Positions 50,902-59,118 of a DNA stretch of 64,000 nucleotides are shown here, in pieces (positions within the stretch are counted from its first letter, which is position 1; each line of letters starts with the position of its first letter). A program made the translations under genes and the position numbers. The DNA lies in assembly GCF_030486595.1 (NCBI RefSeq), contig NZ_JAUJZH010000009.1:62001-126000 (forward strand). The letters are read 5' to 3'. The notes under the pieces are model-generated. The model was given only the letters and a program-made list of their open reading frames with translations, did not search any database and had not been told where the DNA came from. The DNA comes from Variovorax ginsengisoli (GTDB lineage: Bacteria > Pseudomonadota > Gammaproteobacteria > Burkholderiales > Burkholderiaceae_C).

Positions 50902-53327
50902 GACGGCGCTGCGGGTTCCTTGCCGGCCAGCGCTTGCGCGAATTCCGCCGACAGGCCGCGCAGGTGCAGGTCGCTCTGCGGCCGGGGCACCTCGATGCCG
51001 GCTTCCGCCAGGCCTTCGCGCACCGCCACCGCCAGGTTGCTGCGCACCACCACCCAGCTGACGCTGTCGGTGGTCCAGGCGCGCAGGCTGAAGTCGAGGG
51101 CGCCGGCGGTCAGGCCGGTCATGAGGGCGGCGGGTTCCGGCACGGTGGCCACGCCGTCGACGCCGCGGGCGATCGCAAGCAGCAGCTCGATGGTGGTGCG
51201 CGGGGGCACGTCGGGGCCGGTACTGACATTGATGTCGATGCGCCGGCGCGTGCCCCGCAGCGTCCAGTTGACCAGCTTGTCGGCCAGCAGCATGCCGTTG
51301 GGCACCACCACGTCGGCGCCTTCGAAGGTGGTCACGATGGTGGCCCGCATGCCGATCTGGCGCACCGTGCCGGACATGCCCGCGACATCGACCACGTCGC
51401 CCGGCTGGATCGGCCGCTCGAACATCAGGATCAGGCCGGCGACGAAGTTCTTCACGACGTCCTGCAGCCCGAAGCCGATACCGACGCCGAGGGCGCCGAA
51501 CACGATGGCCAGCTGCCCGATCGGGAAGCCCAGCACGGCCAGCGCCGACAGCAGTCCGACCAGCAGGATCGTGTAGTAGGTCAGCGTCGAGATGCTGTTG
51601 CCTACGCCGCGCGTGAGGGCGAGCGAGGGCAGGATGTCCTCGGCCAGCAGCATGCGGATCGTGCGCGCCAGCCAGAAGGCCAGGAAGGCGGCGGCCACGA
51701 ACGCCGCGATGTTCCCGAGGCTCAGCGACACCACGCCGATGGTGAATCCGTAGGAGAGGATCGCCAGCAGGAAGTCCGACAGCGGGCGATAGATGCGAAA
51801 GGCCTGCAGCCCGATGACGACGCAGGCGACGGCCATCAGCGTGCGGCCGATCCTGGCGCCGGCGTCGATCAGCGAGCTGGTGTTGCGGGCCCCCGGGCGC
51901 GCCGGCCCCGGCCGCGCCAGCAGCACCCTGAACAGCGCCACCAGCACCGTGGCGCCGGCATACATGACCAGGGCGAGGTAGCTGGTGTCGAGCACGGCGC
52001 TGGTCAGCATGGCCGACAGCGACAGGTTGCCGAGCAGGTTGGAGACCGCGGCCGCCGCGAGCACCGCCGAGGCGGCGCCCAGCAGGTAGATCATCGGGGT
52101 CGGACTCGACGGCGCGTCCGCGGTCCCGGCGGCGCGGCGCGCCCGCGCGACCAGCCAGACCAGGGTGCCGGCCATCGACAGGTCCATCGCGAGCAGCATG
52201 CTCCGGTACAGGAATTCGTTGCCGAGCAGCAGCGAGGCCAGCACGTTCAGGAAGTAGAAGACGGCGCTGAGATAGGCCCAGGGGCCGACGGCCTGCAGGA
52301 TCCGCTCGGGCAGCAGGCGCAGCACGGGCACCCAGGCCAGCAACATGGCCGCCTGCTGGCGGATGGCCGGACCCTGGAAGTCGAACACCACCGCACCGAG
52401 CGCCAGCAGCACCAGCCAGGCGGCCCAGGGGCGGGTCAGCGCCTGGAGTGAGGCGGCGCTGGCATGGCCCTGGGCAATGAGCTGTCCGGCGCGGTGGCGC
52501 AGCCAGAACAGCAGCGGGAGCAGCACCAGGCCGACGGCCACCAGCACGCGCAGCACCGGTGCGTTCGCGGCATCGTGGTCGCGCGCGAAGGCGGTCTCGA
52601 TGGCCAGGCTCTTGCGCAGGCTGGCATTGGCCGTCTCGGAGGCCCGGCCGGCGGCGGCGCCCTGCCACAGGGCCGGCGAATCCATCGACAGCAGGCGCCG
52701 GTCGAGCTCCTCGACCTGGGTCTGCACCGCCGCCTGGCCGGCGTCCACCTCGGCCGCCAGCACGCTCGCCTTGCGGCCGAGATCGAGCAGCTCGGCCAGG
52801 GGTTGCGCGACCCGCTGCTCGGCTTGTTCGATCTGCGCAATCAGCTCGTCGATGCGCTGCTGCAGCGCCGCCGCCAGCTCGGTTGACGCTGCGCGCGTGG
52901 CCTGCCAGTCGCTGCGGCGGGCGGCCAGCGAGGCGGCGTCTTCGGCGTGCGCGTGGGTGGTTCGCGAGAGGCGGGCGCGGCCGTCGGCGAGCTCGCGGGC
53001 ATAGAGCTGCCAGTGCCTCTGCAGGCTCTCGAGGCGCCGAACCGGCAGCGCGGCGAGGTCGGTGCCGGTGGAAAGCGAGGACAGCGCCTCGACGGCGGCG
53101 GACTGGCGGGCCAGCACGTCTTTCGAACGCTGCAGTTCTTCCGCCGACGCGACGCGGCGCATGGCGGCCTGGACGAACTGTTCGTCGGCGTCGGCGCGGG
53201 CCGTGATGTCCGCGGTCGGGATCGGGGAGGTCGCCGTGGCGGCGACTGGTGCGTCGGCCGCCGTCGCCGCCTGCGCGCCGATGAGCCACAACGCGCAGGC
53301 GATGAAGGCGAGGAGGCGCGTGGGCAT
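50898..53327 (-). CDS. Large MscS-type mechanosensitive channel with DUF3772 domain
   Basis: An 809-residue inner-membrane channel. It has a signal peptide (to about residue 25), a periplasmic helical DUF3772 domain (about 60-240) with RLESLQRHWQLY and QRIDELIAQIEQAEQRVA, several transmembrane spans (about 275-560), and a C-terminal MscS core with FGALGVGIGFGLQDVVKNFVAG. The pore helix and the beta domain RPIQPGDVVDVAGMSGTV follow. It relieves osmotic pressure or senses membrane tension. The stop overlaps pncC. Confidence 0.9.
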   Translation of the reverse strand: MPTRLLAFIACALWLIGAQAATAADAPVAATATSPIPTADITARADADEQFVQAAMRRVASAEELQRSKDVLARQSAAVEALSSLSTGTDLAALPVRRLESLQRHWQLYARELADGRARLSRTTHAHAEDAASLAARRSDWQATRAASTELAAALQQRIDELIAQIEQAEQRVAQPLAELLDLGRKASVLAAEVDAGQAAVQTQVEELDRRLLSMDSPALWQGAAAGRASETANASLRKSLAIETAFARDHDAANAPVLRVLVAVGLVLLPLLFWLRHRAGQLIAQGHASAASLQALTRPWAAWLVLLALGAVVFDFQGPAIRQQAAMLLAWVPVLRLLPERILQAVGPWAYLSAVFYFLNVLASLLLGNEFLYRSMLLAMDLSMAGTLVWLVARARRAAGTADAPSSPTPMIYLLGAASAVLAAAAVSNLLGNLSLSAMLTSAVLDTSYLALVMYAGATVLVALFRVLLARPGPARPGARNTSSLIDAGARIGRTLMAVACVVIGLQAFRIYRPLSDFLLAILSYGFTIGVVSLSLGNIAAFVAAAFLAFWLARTIRMLLAEDILPSLALTRGVGNSISTLTYYTILLVGLLSALAVLGFPIGQLAIVFGALGVGIGFGLQDVVKNFVAGLILMFERPIQPGDVVDVAGMSGTVRQIGMRATIVTTFEGADVVVPNGMLLADKLVNWTLRGTRRRIDINVSTGPDVPPRTTIELLLAIARGVDGVATVPEPAALMTGLTAGALDFSLRAWTTDSVSWVVVRSNLAVAVREGLAEAGIEVPRPQSDLHLRGLSAEFAQALAGKEPAAPS

Positions 53328-53367
53328 GGTCGGTCGCGGCGATGTTGCTTTCGAATCCTGAAGGGTG

Positions 53368-55611
53368 TCAAGGAGAACGAAGAGGGCGGGACACGCCGCG
53401 CAGCAGCCGCAGCCCGTTGGCCACCACCAGCAGGCTCGCGCCCATGTCGGCGAAGACGGCCATCCACATGGTCGCGCTGCCGAACACCGCCAGCACGAAG
53501 AACACCGCCTTGATGCCGAGCGCCAGCGAGATGTTCTGCCACAGCACCGCGTGCGTGCGGCGCGACAGGTGGATGGTCTCGGCGATCCGGCCGAGGTCGT
53601 CGTTCATGATGACGACGTCGGCGGCCTCCACGGCGGTGTCGGTGCCGGCGCCGCCCATCGCGAAGCCGATGTCGGCCTGCGCCAGGGCCGGCGCGTCATT
53701 GATGCCGTCGCCGATCATGGCTGTCGGGCCGTAGCGCTGGCGCATGTCCCGGATGGCCGCCAGCTTGTCTTCGGGCAGCAGGCCGCCGCGGGCATCGTCG
53801 ATGCCGGACTCGCGCCCGAGTGCCAGGGCGGTCGCCTGGTTGTCTCCGGTCAGCATGACCGGTGTGACGCCCAGCGCCCGCAGCGCGGCGATGGCCTGCA
53901 CCGAACTGGGCTTGATCGTGTCGGCCACCGCGAACACCGCCAGCACGCCGCCCTCGTCCGCCAGCAGGGTGACGGTGCGGCCCTGGGCTTCGTGGGCCGC
54001 CAGCTCGGCTTCGAGCGCCGGCTCGGCCTGGCCGCGTTCGCTGACCAGGCGATGGTTGCCGAGCACCATCGTGCGGCCCTCGACCACCCCCTCGACGCCG
54101 CGGCCCAGCAGGGCCTTGAATCCGTCCACCGGCAGCGCGTGGCCTTCGATGCCCAGGGCGATCGCGGCCGACACCGGATGGTCGGAGCGCGCCGCCAGGC
54201 TCTTGGCCCATTGCCGTGCCTGTCGCTCGTCGGCCTCGCGCCAGGCCTTGAAGGCCACCAGCTTTGGCTTGCCCACGGTCAGGGTGCCGGTCTTGTCGAG
54301 TGCCACGGCCTTGAGCCGGCGGGCGTGCTCGAGGTGGCTGCCGCCCTTGATCAGGATGCCGCGCCGCGCGGCTGCCGCCAGCCCGCTGACCACCGTGACC
54401 GGCGTGGAAATGACCAGCGCGCAGGGGCAGGCGATGACCAGCAGCACCAGCGCCTTGTAGACGGCGGCCAGCCAGGGCCAGCCCAGCAGCAGCGGCGGCA
54501 GCACCGCCACCGCCAGCGCGAGGGCGAACACGGCGGGCGTGTAGATGGCGGCGAAGCGATCGACGAAGCGCTGGGTCGGGGCGCGCGTGCCTTGCGCTTC
54601 CTCGACGGCGTGGATGATGCGCGCCAGCGTCGAGTCGCTGGCCGTCGCGCTGACGCGGAACTCCAGCTCGCCGTTCTGGTTGATCGTGCCGGCGAAGACC
54701 GGGCTGCCCGGCTCCTTGTCGGCCGGAATGCTCTCGCCGGTGACGGGCGCCTGGTCGATCGCGCTGTGGCCGCGCGTGACCATGCCGTCGAGCACCACGC
54801 GCTCGCCGGGCTTGACGCGTGCGATCGCGCCGATGGCGATCCCGGTCGCCGGCACGCGGCGCCAGCTGCCGTCGGGCTGCGCCACCTCGGCGTCGGCGGG
54901 CGCAAGATCGACCAGGCCCTTGATCGCGTTGCGGGCGCGGTCGACCGCCCGCGCCTCGATCAACTCGGCGATGGCATACAGGGCCATCACCATGGCGGCT
55001 TCCGGCCATTGGCCGATGGCGAAGGCGCCGGTGACCGCGACCGACATCAGGGCGTTGATGTTGAGCTTGCCGTGCCGCAGCGCGCTCAAGCCCTTGGCGT
55101 AGGTCTCGAGGCCGGCCAGCCAGATCGCCGCCGCCGCGACCGCCATGCCGGCTGCCTTCCAGGCCAGGATGTCGGGGGCGAGGAAGGAGATCGCCTCGGC
55201 GGCCGCCGCGAGCGCAAGGGCGGCCGCGAGCCGCAGGTGGCCGGGGCTCGCGCCGTGCGCGTGCAGCGCGCCATCGGGCGATGGCGCAGTCTGGGCCGCG
55301 GCCTCCAGCGGCTCCGGCACGAAGCCGGCCTTGCGAATGGCCGCCAGCGCGATCGGCACCGCGGCGTCGGTGCCGTCGATGCGCAGCGTCCGCTGGCCGA
55401 GGCGGAAATGCAACCCCCGAATACCGGCGATCGGCTCCACCAGGCGGCGAATCTCGGACTCTTCGACCGTGCAGTCCATGGTGGCGATGCGGAAGGTGTT
55501 CGGCGCGTCGCCGGGTTCGACCCGCGTGGGCTCGGGCGCGCCCAGTGGCGTGGCAGCGCAGCAGGCATCCGCTGCGGCCGTCGGCGCGTGGGGTTGGTGG
55601 TGTTGGGCCAT
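53368..55611 (-). CDS. cadA: P1B-2 type Zn/Cd/Pb-exporting ATPase (CadA/ZntA)
   Basis: A 747-residue heavy-metal P-type ATPase. The N-terminus has His/Cys-rich metal bait (HHQPH, CC) and one metal-binding domain with MDCTVEESEIRR. That is a C-x-x-E variant of CxxC seen in Cd/Pb pumps. Membrane motif CPC in VIACPCALV, phosphorylation DKTGT, GDGINDAP hinge, plus the Lys in NISLALGIKAVFF and DMGASLLVVANGLR in the last helices define the P1B-2 (Zn2+/Cd2+/Pb2+) class. A MerR-type promoter with a 19-base spacer precedes it. The likely regulator, a CadR protein, is encoded 5.4 kb away rather than adjacent. Confidence 0.93.
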   Translation of the reverse strand: MAQHHQPHAPTAAADACCAATPLGAPEPTRVEPGDAPNTFRIATMDCTVEESEIRRLVEPIAGIRGLHFRLGQRTLRIDGTDAAVPIALAAIRKAGFVPEPLEAAAQTAPSPDGALHAHGASPGHLRLAAALALAAAAEAISFLAPDILAWKAAGMAVAAAAIWLAGLETYAKGLSALRHGKLNINALMSVAVTGAFAIGQWPEAAMVMALYAIAELIEARAVDRARNAIKGLVDLAPADAEVAQPDGSWRRVPATGIAIGAIARVKPGERVVLDGMVTRGHSAIDQAPVTGESIPADKEPGSPVFAGTINQNGELEFRVSATASDSTLARIIHAVEEAQGTRAPTQRFVDRFAAIYTPAVFALALAVAVLPPLLLGWPWLAAVYKALVLLVIACPCALVISTPVTVVSGLAAAARRGILIKGGSHLEHARRLKAVALDKTGTLTVGKPKLVAFKAWREADERQARQWAKSLAARSDHPVSAAIALGIEGHALPVDGFKALLGRGVEGVVEGRTMVLGNHRLVSERGQAEPALEAELAAHEAQGRTVTLLADEGGVLAVFAVADTIKPSSVQAIAALRALGVTPVMLTGDNQATALALGRESGIDDARGGLLPEDKLAAIRDMRQRYGPTAMIGDGINDAPALAQADIGFAMGGAGTDTAVEAADVVIMNDDLGRIAETIHLSRRTHAVLWQNISLALGIKAVFFVLAVFGSATMWMAVFADMGASLLVVANGLRLLRGVSRPLRSP

Positions 55612-55632
55612 GTCGTTGTCGCTTTCGAGGGT

Positions 55633-55663
55633 ATTTCACACCCTGTACCCACTACAAGGTCAA
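55633..55663 (-). promoter_or_regulatory. MerR-type (CadR/PbrR) promoter-operator of cadA
   Basis: On the minus strand: TTGACC (55658-55663), a 19-base spacer, TGAAAT (55633-55638), the overlong spacer characteristic of MerR-activated promoters. The spacer holds an imperfect dyad (plus strand ACCCTGTA, 5 bases, TACAAGGT; 55640-55660), close to known cadR/pbrR operators. Confidence 0.8.
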
Positions 55664-55784
55664 GCGAGGCTCGGGCGTCGGGCCCGGGCTGGTCAAAGGG
55701 TACTGCCTGCCGGACAATTCAAGACAGGTCGCTTGACTCGTCTCACCCTGGATCGCCCCGTCACCCCCACCGAGGAGCAGCACC

Positions 55785-56153
55785 ATGACCCCCCACCCCA
55801 TGCATGCGGCGATCTCTTGCGTCGCCCTTGCGGCGTGCACCGCCGCGTTCGCGCAATCGTCCGACCTCGACGCGGCCCGGGCGCGCTACGAACGCACGCT
55901 CGCGTACTGCAATGATGGACATCTGCCGCGCCCGCAACGCGATGCCTGCGTGCGCGATGCGGGAATGACGTGGGACCAGGCTCAACGCGGACTGCGGCCC
56001 CTGGACGATGTCACGTCACCCGGCGGCCGCGCCATCGTGGTCGTTCCGCAAGGCGCGCCGCCGCCCTTGAGCGACTCCGACACCATGACCTCGCCGGACG
56101 GCGACTCGACGATCGTCCTGCCCGCGGATGGCTCCAGGCCCCTGACGCAGTGA
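55785..56153 (+). CDS. Small exported protein of unknown function
   Basis: A 122-residue protein with a Sec signal peptide (cleavage near AAFAQ-SS, residue 24) and a mature region of about 98 residues. It has two cysteines 15 residues apart (LAYCNDG and DACVRDAG) that may form a disulphide, and a Pro/Thr/Ser/Asp-rich disordered tail. I know no family. It is divergent from cadA, so it may share the metal-responsive intergenic region; that is inference from position only. Confidence 0.6.
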   Translation: MTPHPMHAAISCVALAACTAAFAQSSDLDAARARYERTLAYCNDGHLPRPQRDACVRDAGMTWDQAQRGLRPLDDVTSPGGRAIVVVPQGAPPPLSDSDTMTSPDGDSTIVLPADGSRPLTQ

Positions 56154-56198
56154 TGGCCCGAGGGGAACACGACGCGGCCAATTCGCTAGACTGGCGAG

Positions 56199-56810
56199 AT
56201 GCCGGACCCCACCGTATTCATCATCGACGACGACGAGGCCTATCGCGACTCGGTGCGGGAACTGGTGAGCTCCGTCGGCCTCGCCACCGAGACCTACAGC
56301 TCGGCTCTCGCCTTCCTCGAGGTCTTCGACGCTGCACGTCCCGGCTGCCTGGTGCTGGACGTGCGCATGGCGCGCATGAGCGGCTTGGCGCTGCAGGAGC
56401 GGCTGGCGAAGATCGGTGCGCGGATCCCCATCGTGTTCATCAGCGGTCACGGCGACATCGCGATGGCCGTCAAGGCCGTCAAGGATGGCGCCGTGGACTT
56501 CGTGCAGAAGCCGTACCGCGAGCAGCAGCTGCTCGATGCGATCGACGAGGCCTTGCGCCGGGATGCGAAGCTTCGAACGCCCGTGGACGATGCGCACGAC
56601 CACCTCGACAAGCGGATCGAGGCCCTGACCGAGCGTGAACGCGAAGTGATGCAGCTCGCGCTGAAGGGATTGCCGAGCAAGCTCATCGCCAAGGAGCTGG
56701 ACATCAGCCACCGGACCGTCGAACAGCATCGCAGCCGGCTGCTCGAGAAGCTGGGCGTGAGTTCGATGACCGAGTTGATACGTCTCAGCCTCGAGCGGCC
56801 GGGCGGGTAG
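56199..56810 (+). CDS. FixJ-family response regulator
   Basis: A 203-residue regulator: receiver (IIDDDEAYRDS, phospho-acceptor Asp54 in LVLDVRM, ISGHGD, KPYREQQL) and a LuxR-type helix-turn-helix at about 138-195 (LTEREREVMQLALKGLPSKLIAKEL then SHRTVEQHRSRLLEKLGV). It is the full-length relative of the lone receiver at 2724-3098. Likely partner is the FixL-type kinase at 59119-60984, the only unpaired kinase within reach. Start ATG 56199 lies 45 bases after the previous stop. Confidence 0.9.
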   Translation: MPDPTVFIIDDDEAYRDSVRELVSSVGLATETYSSALAFLEVFDAARPGCLVLDVRMARMSGLALQERLAKIGARIPIVFISGHGDIAMAVKAVKDGAVDFVQKPYREQQLLDAIDEALRRDAKLRTPVDDAHDHLDKRIEALTEREREVMQLALKGLPSKLIAKELDISHRTVEQHRSRLLEKLGVSSMTELIRLSLERPGG

Positions 56811-56845
56811 GCATCGCGAAGCAATCGGCGACCGGGGCGACCTGG

Positions 56846-57244
56846 TCATCGGGACCGCGTGCGGCGCAGCATCCAGTTCACCAGGCTGCGAAACAGCAGG
56901 TAGGGAACCACCGCGAGCACGAGGGCGACCATGAGCGCCTCGCCCGGATAGACCCAGCGCATCGCGACGAATTGGTAGATCGCGTCCATCACGACCGCCA
57001 CGATGAACACCTTGCTGACATGTCCCCAGCCCTCCCGGATCAAGGCTCTGCGCTGCGCGCGGTCGCGCACCAGTGCCAGGAAGTAGAGGGGGCGTCCGTC
57101 CAGCGCATCCCGCCTGCCGGCCCGGTACGCCAGGAAGGCCGCCACCGCCGGCTGCAGGATGAAGCGGAACGCCAGCGGCGCGTGCCGGCCGCTCGTGATG
57201 TCGGCCCAGGTGCGGGTGAGGAAATCCATCGGGAGATCGACCAT
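56846..57244 (-). CDS. Small membrane protein, function unknown
   Basis: A 132-residue protein with three hydrophobic segments (about 25-40 FRFILQPAVAAFLAY, 74-90 VFIVAVVMDAIYQFVA, and 97-118 GEALMVALVLAVVPYLLFRSLV) separated by basic loops (RRDALDGR, RDRAQRRALIREGW). It probably sits in the inner membrane with the basic parts inside. No known family. It reads in the same direction as the DUF202 gene 33 bases upstream, so the two may be co-expressed. Confidence 0.6.
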   Translation of the reverse strand: MVDLPMDFLTRTWADITSGRHAPLAFRFILQPAVAAFLAYRAGRRDALDGRPLYFLALVRDRAQRRALIREGWGHVSKVFIVAVVMDAIYQFVAMRWVYPGEALMVALVLAVVPYLLFRSLVNWMLRRTRSR

Positions 57245-57277
57245 GGTTCCTCCATCGCGCGGGTTCTTCGGCGATGC

Positions 57278-57724
57278 TCAAAGCATCCTGAAGCTGATGC
57301 CCATGAAAGCGCACAGGCCCGTGACCGCCATGATCAGCGCCATGACGAACGAGGGCTGGAAGACGCGGAAGTTCTTGGCTTCGCGGAGCTTCTTGATCCG
57401 GTACCAGTACTCGACCACGCCCATCAGCATCGCCACCGTTCCGAGGCCGGTGAGGAACAGCCCCATGTCGCGCGGCACGTGGCTGGCCGTCAAGGCCGCG
57501 CCCTGTTCACGGATGCCCTCGAGAATCTTGTAGATCGTGAAGCCGAAGCTGATCATGGACAGCGCCGTCCTCACCCATGCCATCAACGAGCGGTCCGCAG
57601 CCATCAGGGTGCGGTCGATCGCCAGCTCGGTGTTGAACAGCGCCAGCTCGCTGGAGGACTTCTGCGCCAGCGCGGCCGCGCCCGGGGTCGAGTGGGTCGG
57701 CGTGGCTGAGGAAGGGTCTTGCAT
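57278..57724 (-). CDS. DUF202 (YidH-like) membrane protein
   Basis: A 148-residue protein with the DUF202 motif RTLMAADRSLMAWVRTALSMISFGFTIYK (about 38-66), followed by two more spans (about 86-105 and 125-145). N-terminal 35 residues are Ser/Thr/Pro/Ala-rich. The family is widespread in bacteria and without assigned function. Start is ATG 57724 (MQDPSSAT); the longer frame has no features. Confidence 0.8.
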   Translation of the reverse strand: MQDPSSATPTHSTPGAAALAQKSSSELALFNTELAIDRTLMAADRSLMAWVRTALSMISFGFTIYKILEGIREQGAALTASHVPRDMGLFLTGLGTVAMLMGVVEYWYRIKKLREAKNFRVFQPSFVMALIMAVTGLCAFMGISFRML

Positions 57725-58141
57725 GGAGATCCGTTTCGCATGTTGCGCGCTGCGAGGAGGCATTGTGCGCACGGCGGCCGGACAAATCCAGCCCTGCGGC
57801 CACGTAGCGCCACGTACGTGGCACGGGTGTGCGCCGGTGATCGCCCTCATCCGGCCGAGCCGCGCGCCGCCCGCCGCGGGTTGCGCTGCCGGCCATCGCA
57901 GGAGCGAATCGCTGCACCAGCAACGGCCGCCGAGCCACCGCGCCGCCAGGGTGCCGAAGACCAGCGGAATGGCGGTCGTGGCGAGGGGTCGGTGCCGCCA
58001 CTGCCAGGCTGGGGTTCCAAGACCTCCGGTCGCACTCGGGCATCGCGGGTGTCATACTCCGCCGCTGGCGGACGGATCAGAAGTCGCTGCCGGCGGGTTC
58101 GGGTTCGGCCATCGGGCAAGCGCATTTTCGAAGGAGCGGCC
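57725..58141. other. 417-bp intergenic region with a 14-bp perfect palindrome
   Basis: The only structured element is GCCACGTACGTGGC at 57809-57822, a perfect 14-bp palindrome preceded by a further CCACGTAGC half-site (57800-57808). No open frame with family resemblance. It separates a minus-strand membrane-protein pair from the plus-strand Bug/kinase pair and probably carries both promoters. Confidence 0.45.
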
Positions 58142-59107
58142 ATGCGGCTGGCCAAGATCCTGAGGATTCTCACACTTGCGATGGGCATCTGCCTCGCTGC
58201 CGTTTCGCGGGCAGACGACGGCGGCCCGATCAGGTTCCTGGTGCCCTTCGAAGGCGGTTCCGCCACGGCGCTGGCGCTCTACCTGGCGGAACGTGCGAAC
58301 GCCGAATATGGCGCCCACATCTATGTCGAGGAAAAGCCGGGCGCGAGCGGCCGCATCGGCGCCATGGCGCTGAAGAACGCGCCGCCCGACGGCAAGACCA
58401 TGGCGCTCTTTCCCTTCGTCGTGCCGGTCCTGGCGCCGCTGATCTTCAAGGATGTCCACTACGACGCGGTGCACGACTTCGCGCCGGTCTCGCAGATCGC
58501 GGCATACCCCTTGGCGCTCGCGGTTTCGCAGGACCACCCCGCGACCTCGGTGGCCGGCTTCGTGGCCTGGGCGAAGGACCACCCGACGGAATCGTTCTAC
58601 GGCATGGGCTCCGCCGGAAGCCTGGCTCAGTTTCTCGGCGTCATGATTGCGCAGGAGGCGGGCATCGTCTTGAAACCCGTGCCTTACAAGGGTGCCGGGC
58701 CGATGACGGTCGATCTCGTCGCGGGCCATATTCCCGCCGGCATTTCGTCGGTCTCGGACCTGATCGAGATGCATCGCGCGCACAAGTTTCGGATCATCGC
58801 GGTGTCGGGCACCCGGCGCCTGGCGCAACTGCCGGATGTGCCGACATTCATCGAGCAAGGCTATCCGTCGGTCCAGGCCATCGGCTGGGTCGGCATTTTC
58901 GCCCCTCGGGGTACACCGAAGACGGTCGTCGATCGATGGTCGACGATGTTCGCGACGATCGTGCATTCGCCGCAGGCGGCCGCCAGGCTCGCCGAGTTGG
59001 GTTTCGAACTCACCGGCACCTCGTCGGACGAACTCGCAGCGACCCTGGACGCCGATATTGCGCGCTGGGCGCCCATCGTGAAGGCATCGGGCTTTCACGC
59101 CGACTAG
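58142..59107 (+). CDS. Bug-family periplasmic binding protein (orphan)
   Basis: A 321-residue binding protein. The signal peptide ends near residue 24 (SRADD). IRFLVPFEGGSATALALYLAERAN replaces the usual PFxPGG motif, VEEKPGASGRIGAMALKNAPPDG follows, then KPVPYKGAGPMTVDLVAGHI and GVHR-type loops. It lacks a following tctA/tctB and lies eleven bases before a sensor-kinase gene. Orphan Bug proteins next to sensor kinases are known to act as ligand receptors for signalling, so this may provide the input to the kinase. Confidence 0.85.
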   Translation: MRLAKILRILTLAMGICLAAVSRADDGGPIRFLVPFEGGSATALALYLAERANAEYGAHIYVEEKPGASGRIGAMALKNAPPDGKTMALFPFVVPVLAPLIFKDVHYDAVHDFAPVSQIAAYPLALAVSQDHPATSVAGFVAWAKDHPTESFYGMGSAGSLAQFLGVMIAQEAGIVLKPVPYKGAGPMTVDLVAGHIPAGISSVSDLIEMHRAHKFRIIAVSGTRRLAQLPDVPTFIEQGYPSVQAIGWVGIFAPRGTPKTVVDRWSTMFATIVHSPQAAARLAELGFELTGTSSDELAATLDADIARWAPIVKASGFHAD

Positions 59108-59118
59108 GGACGTCGTCC

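Noticed and set aside
57819..57832. Sigma-54-like TGGCACG sequence
   Set aside because: The GG to GC distance is nine instead of ten bases and the TTGC part is absent.
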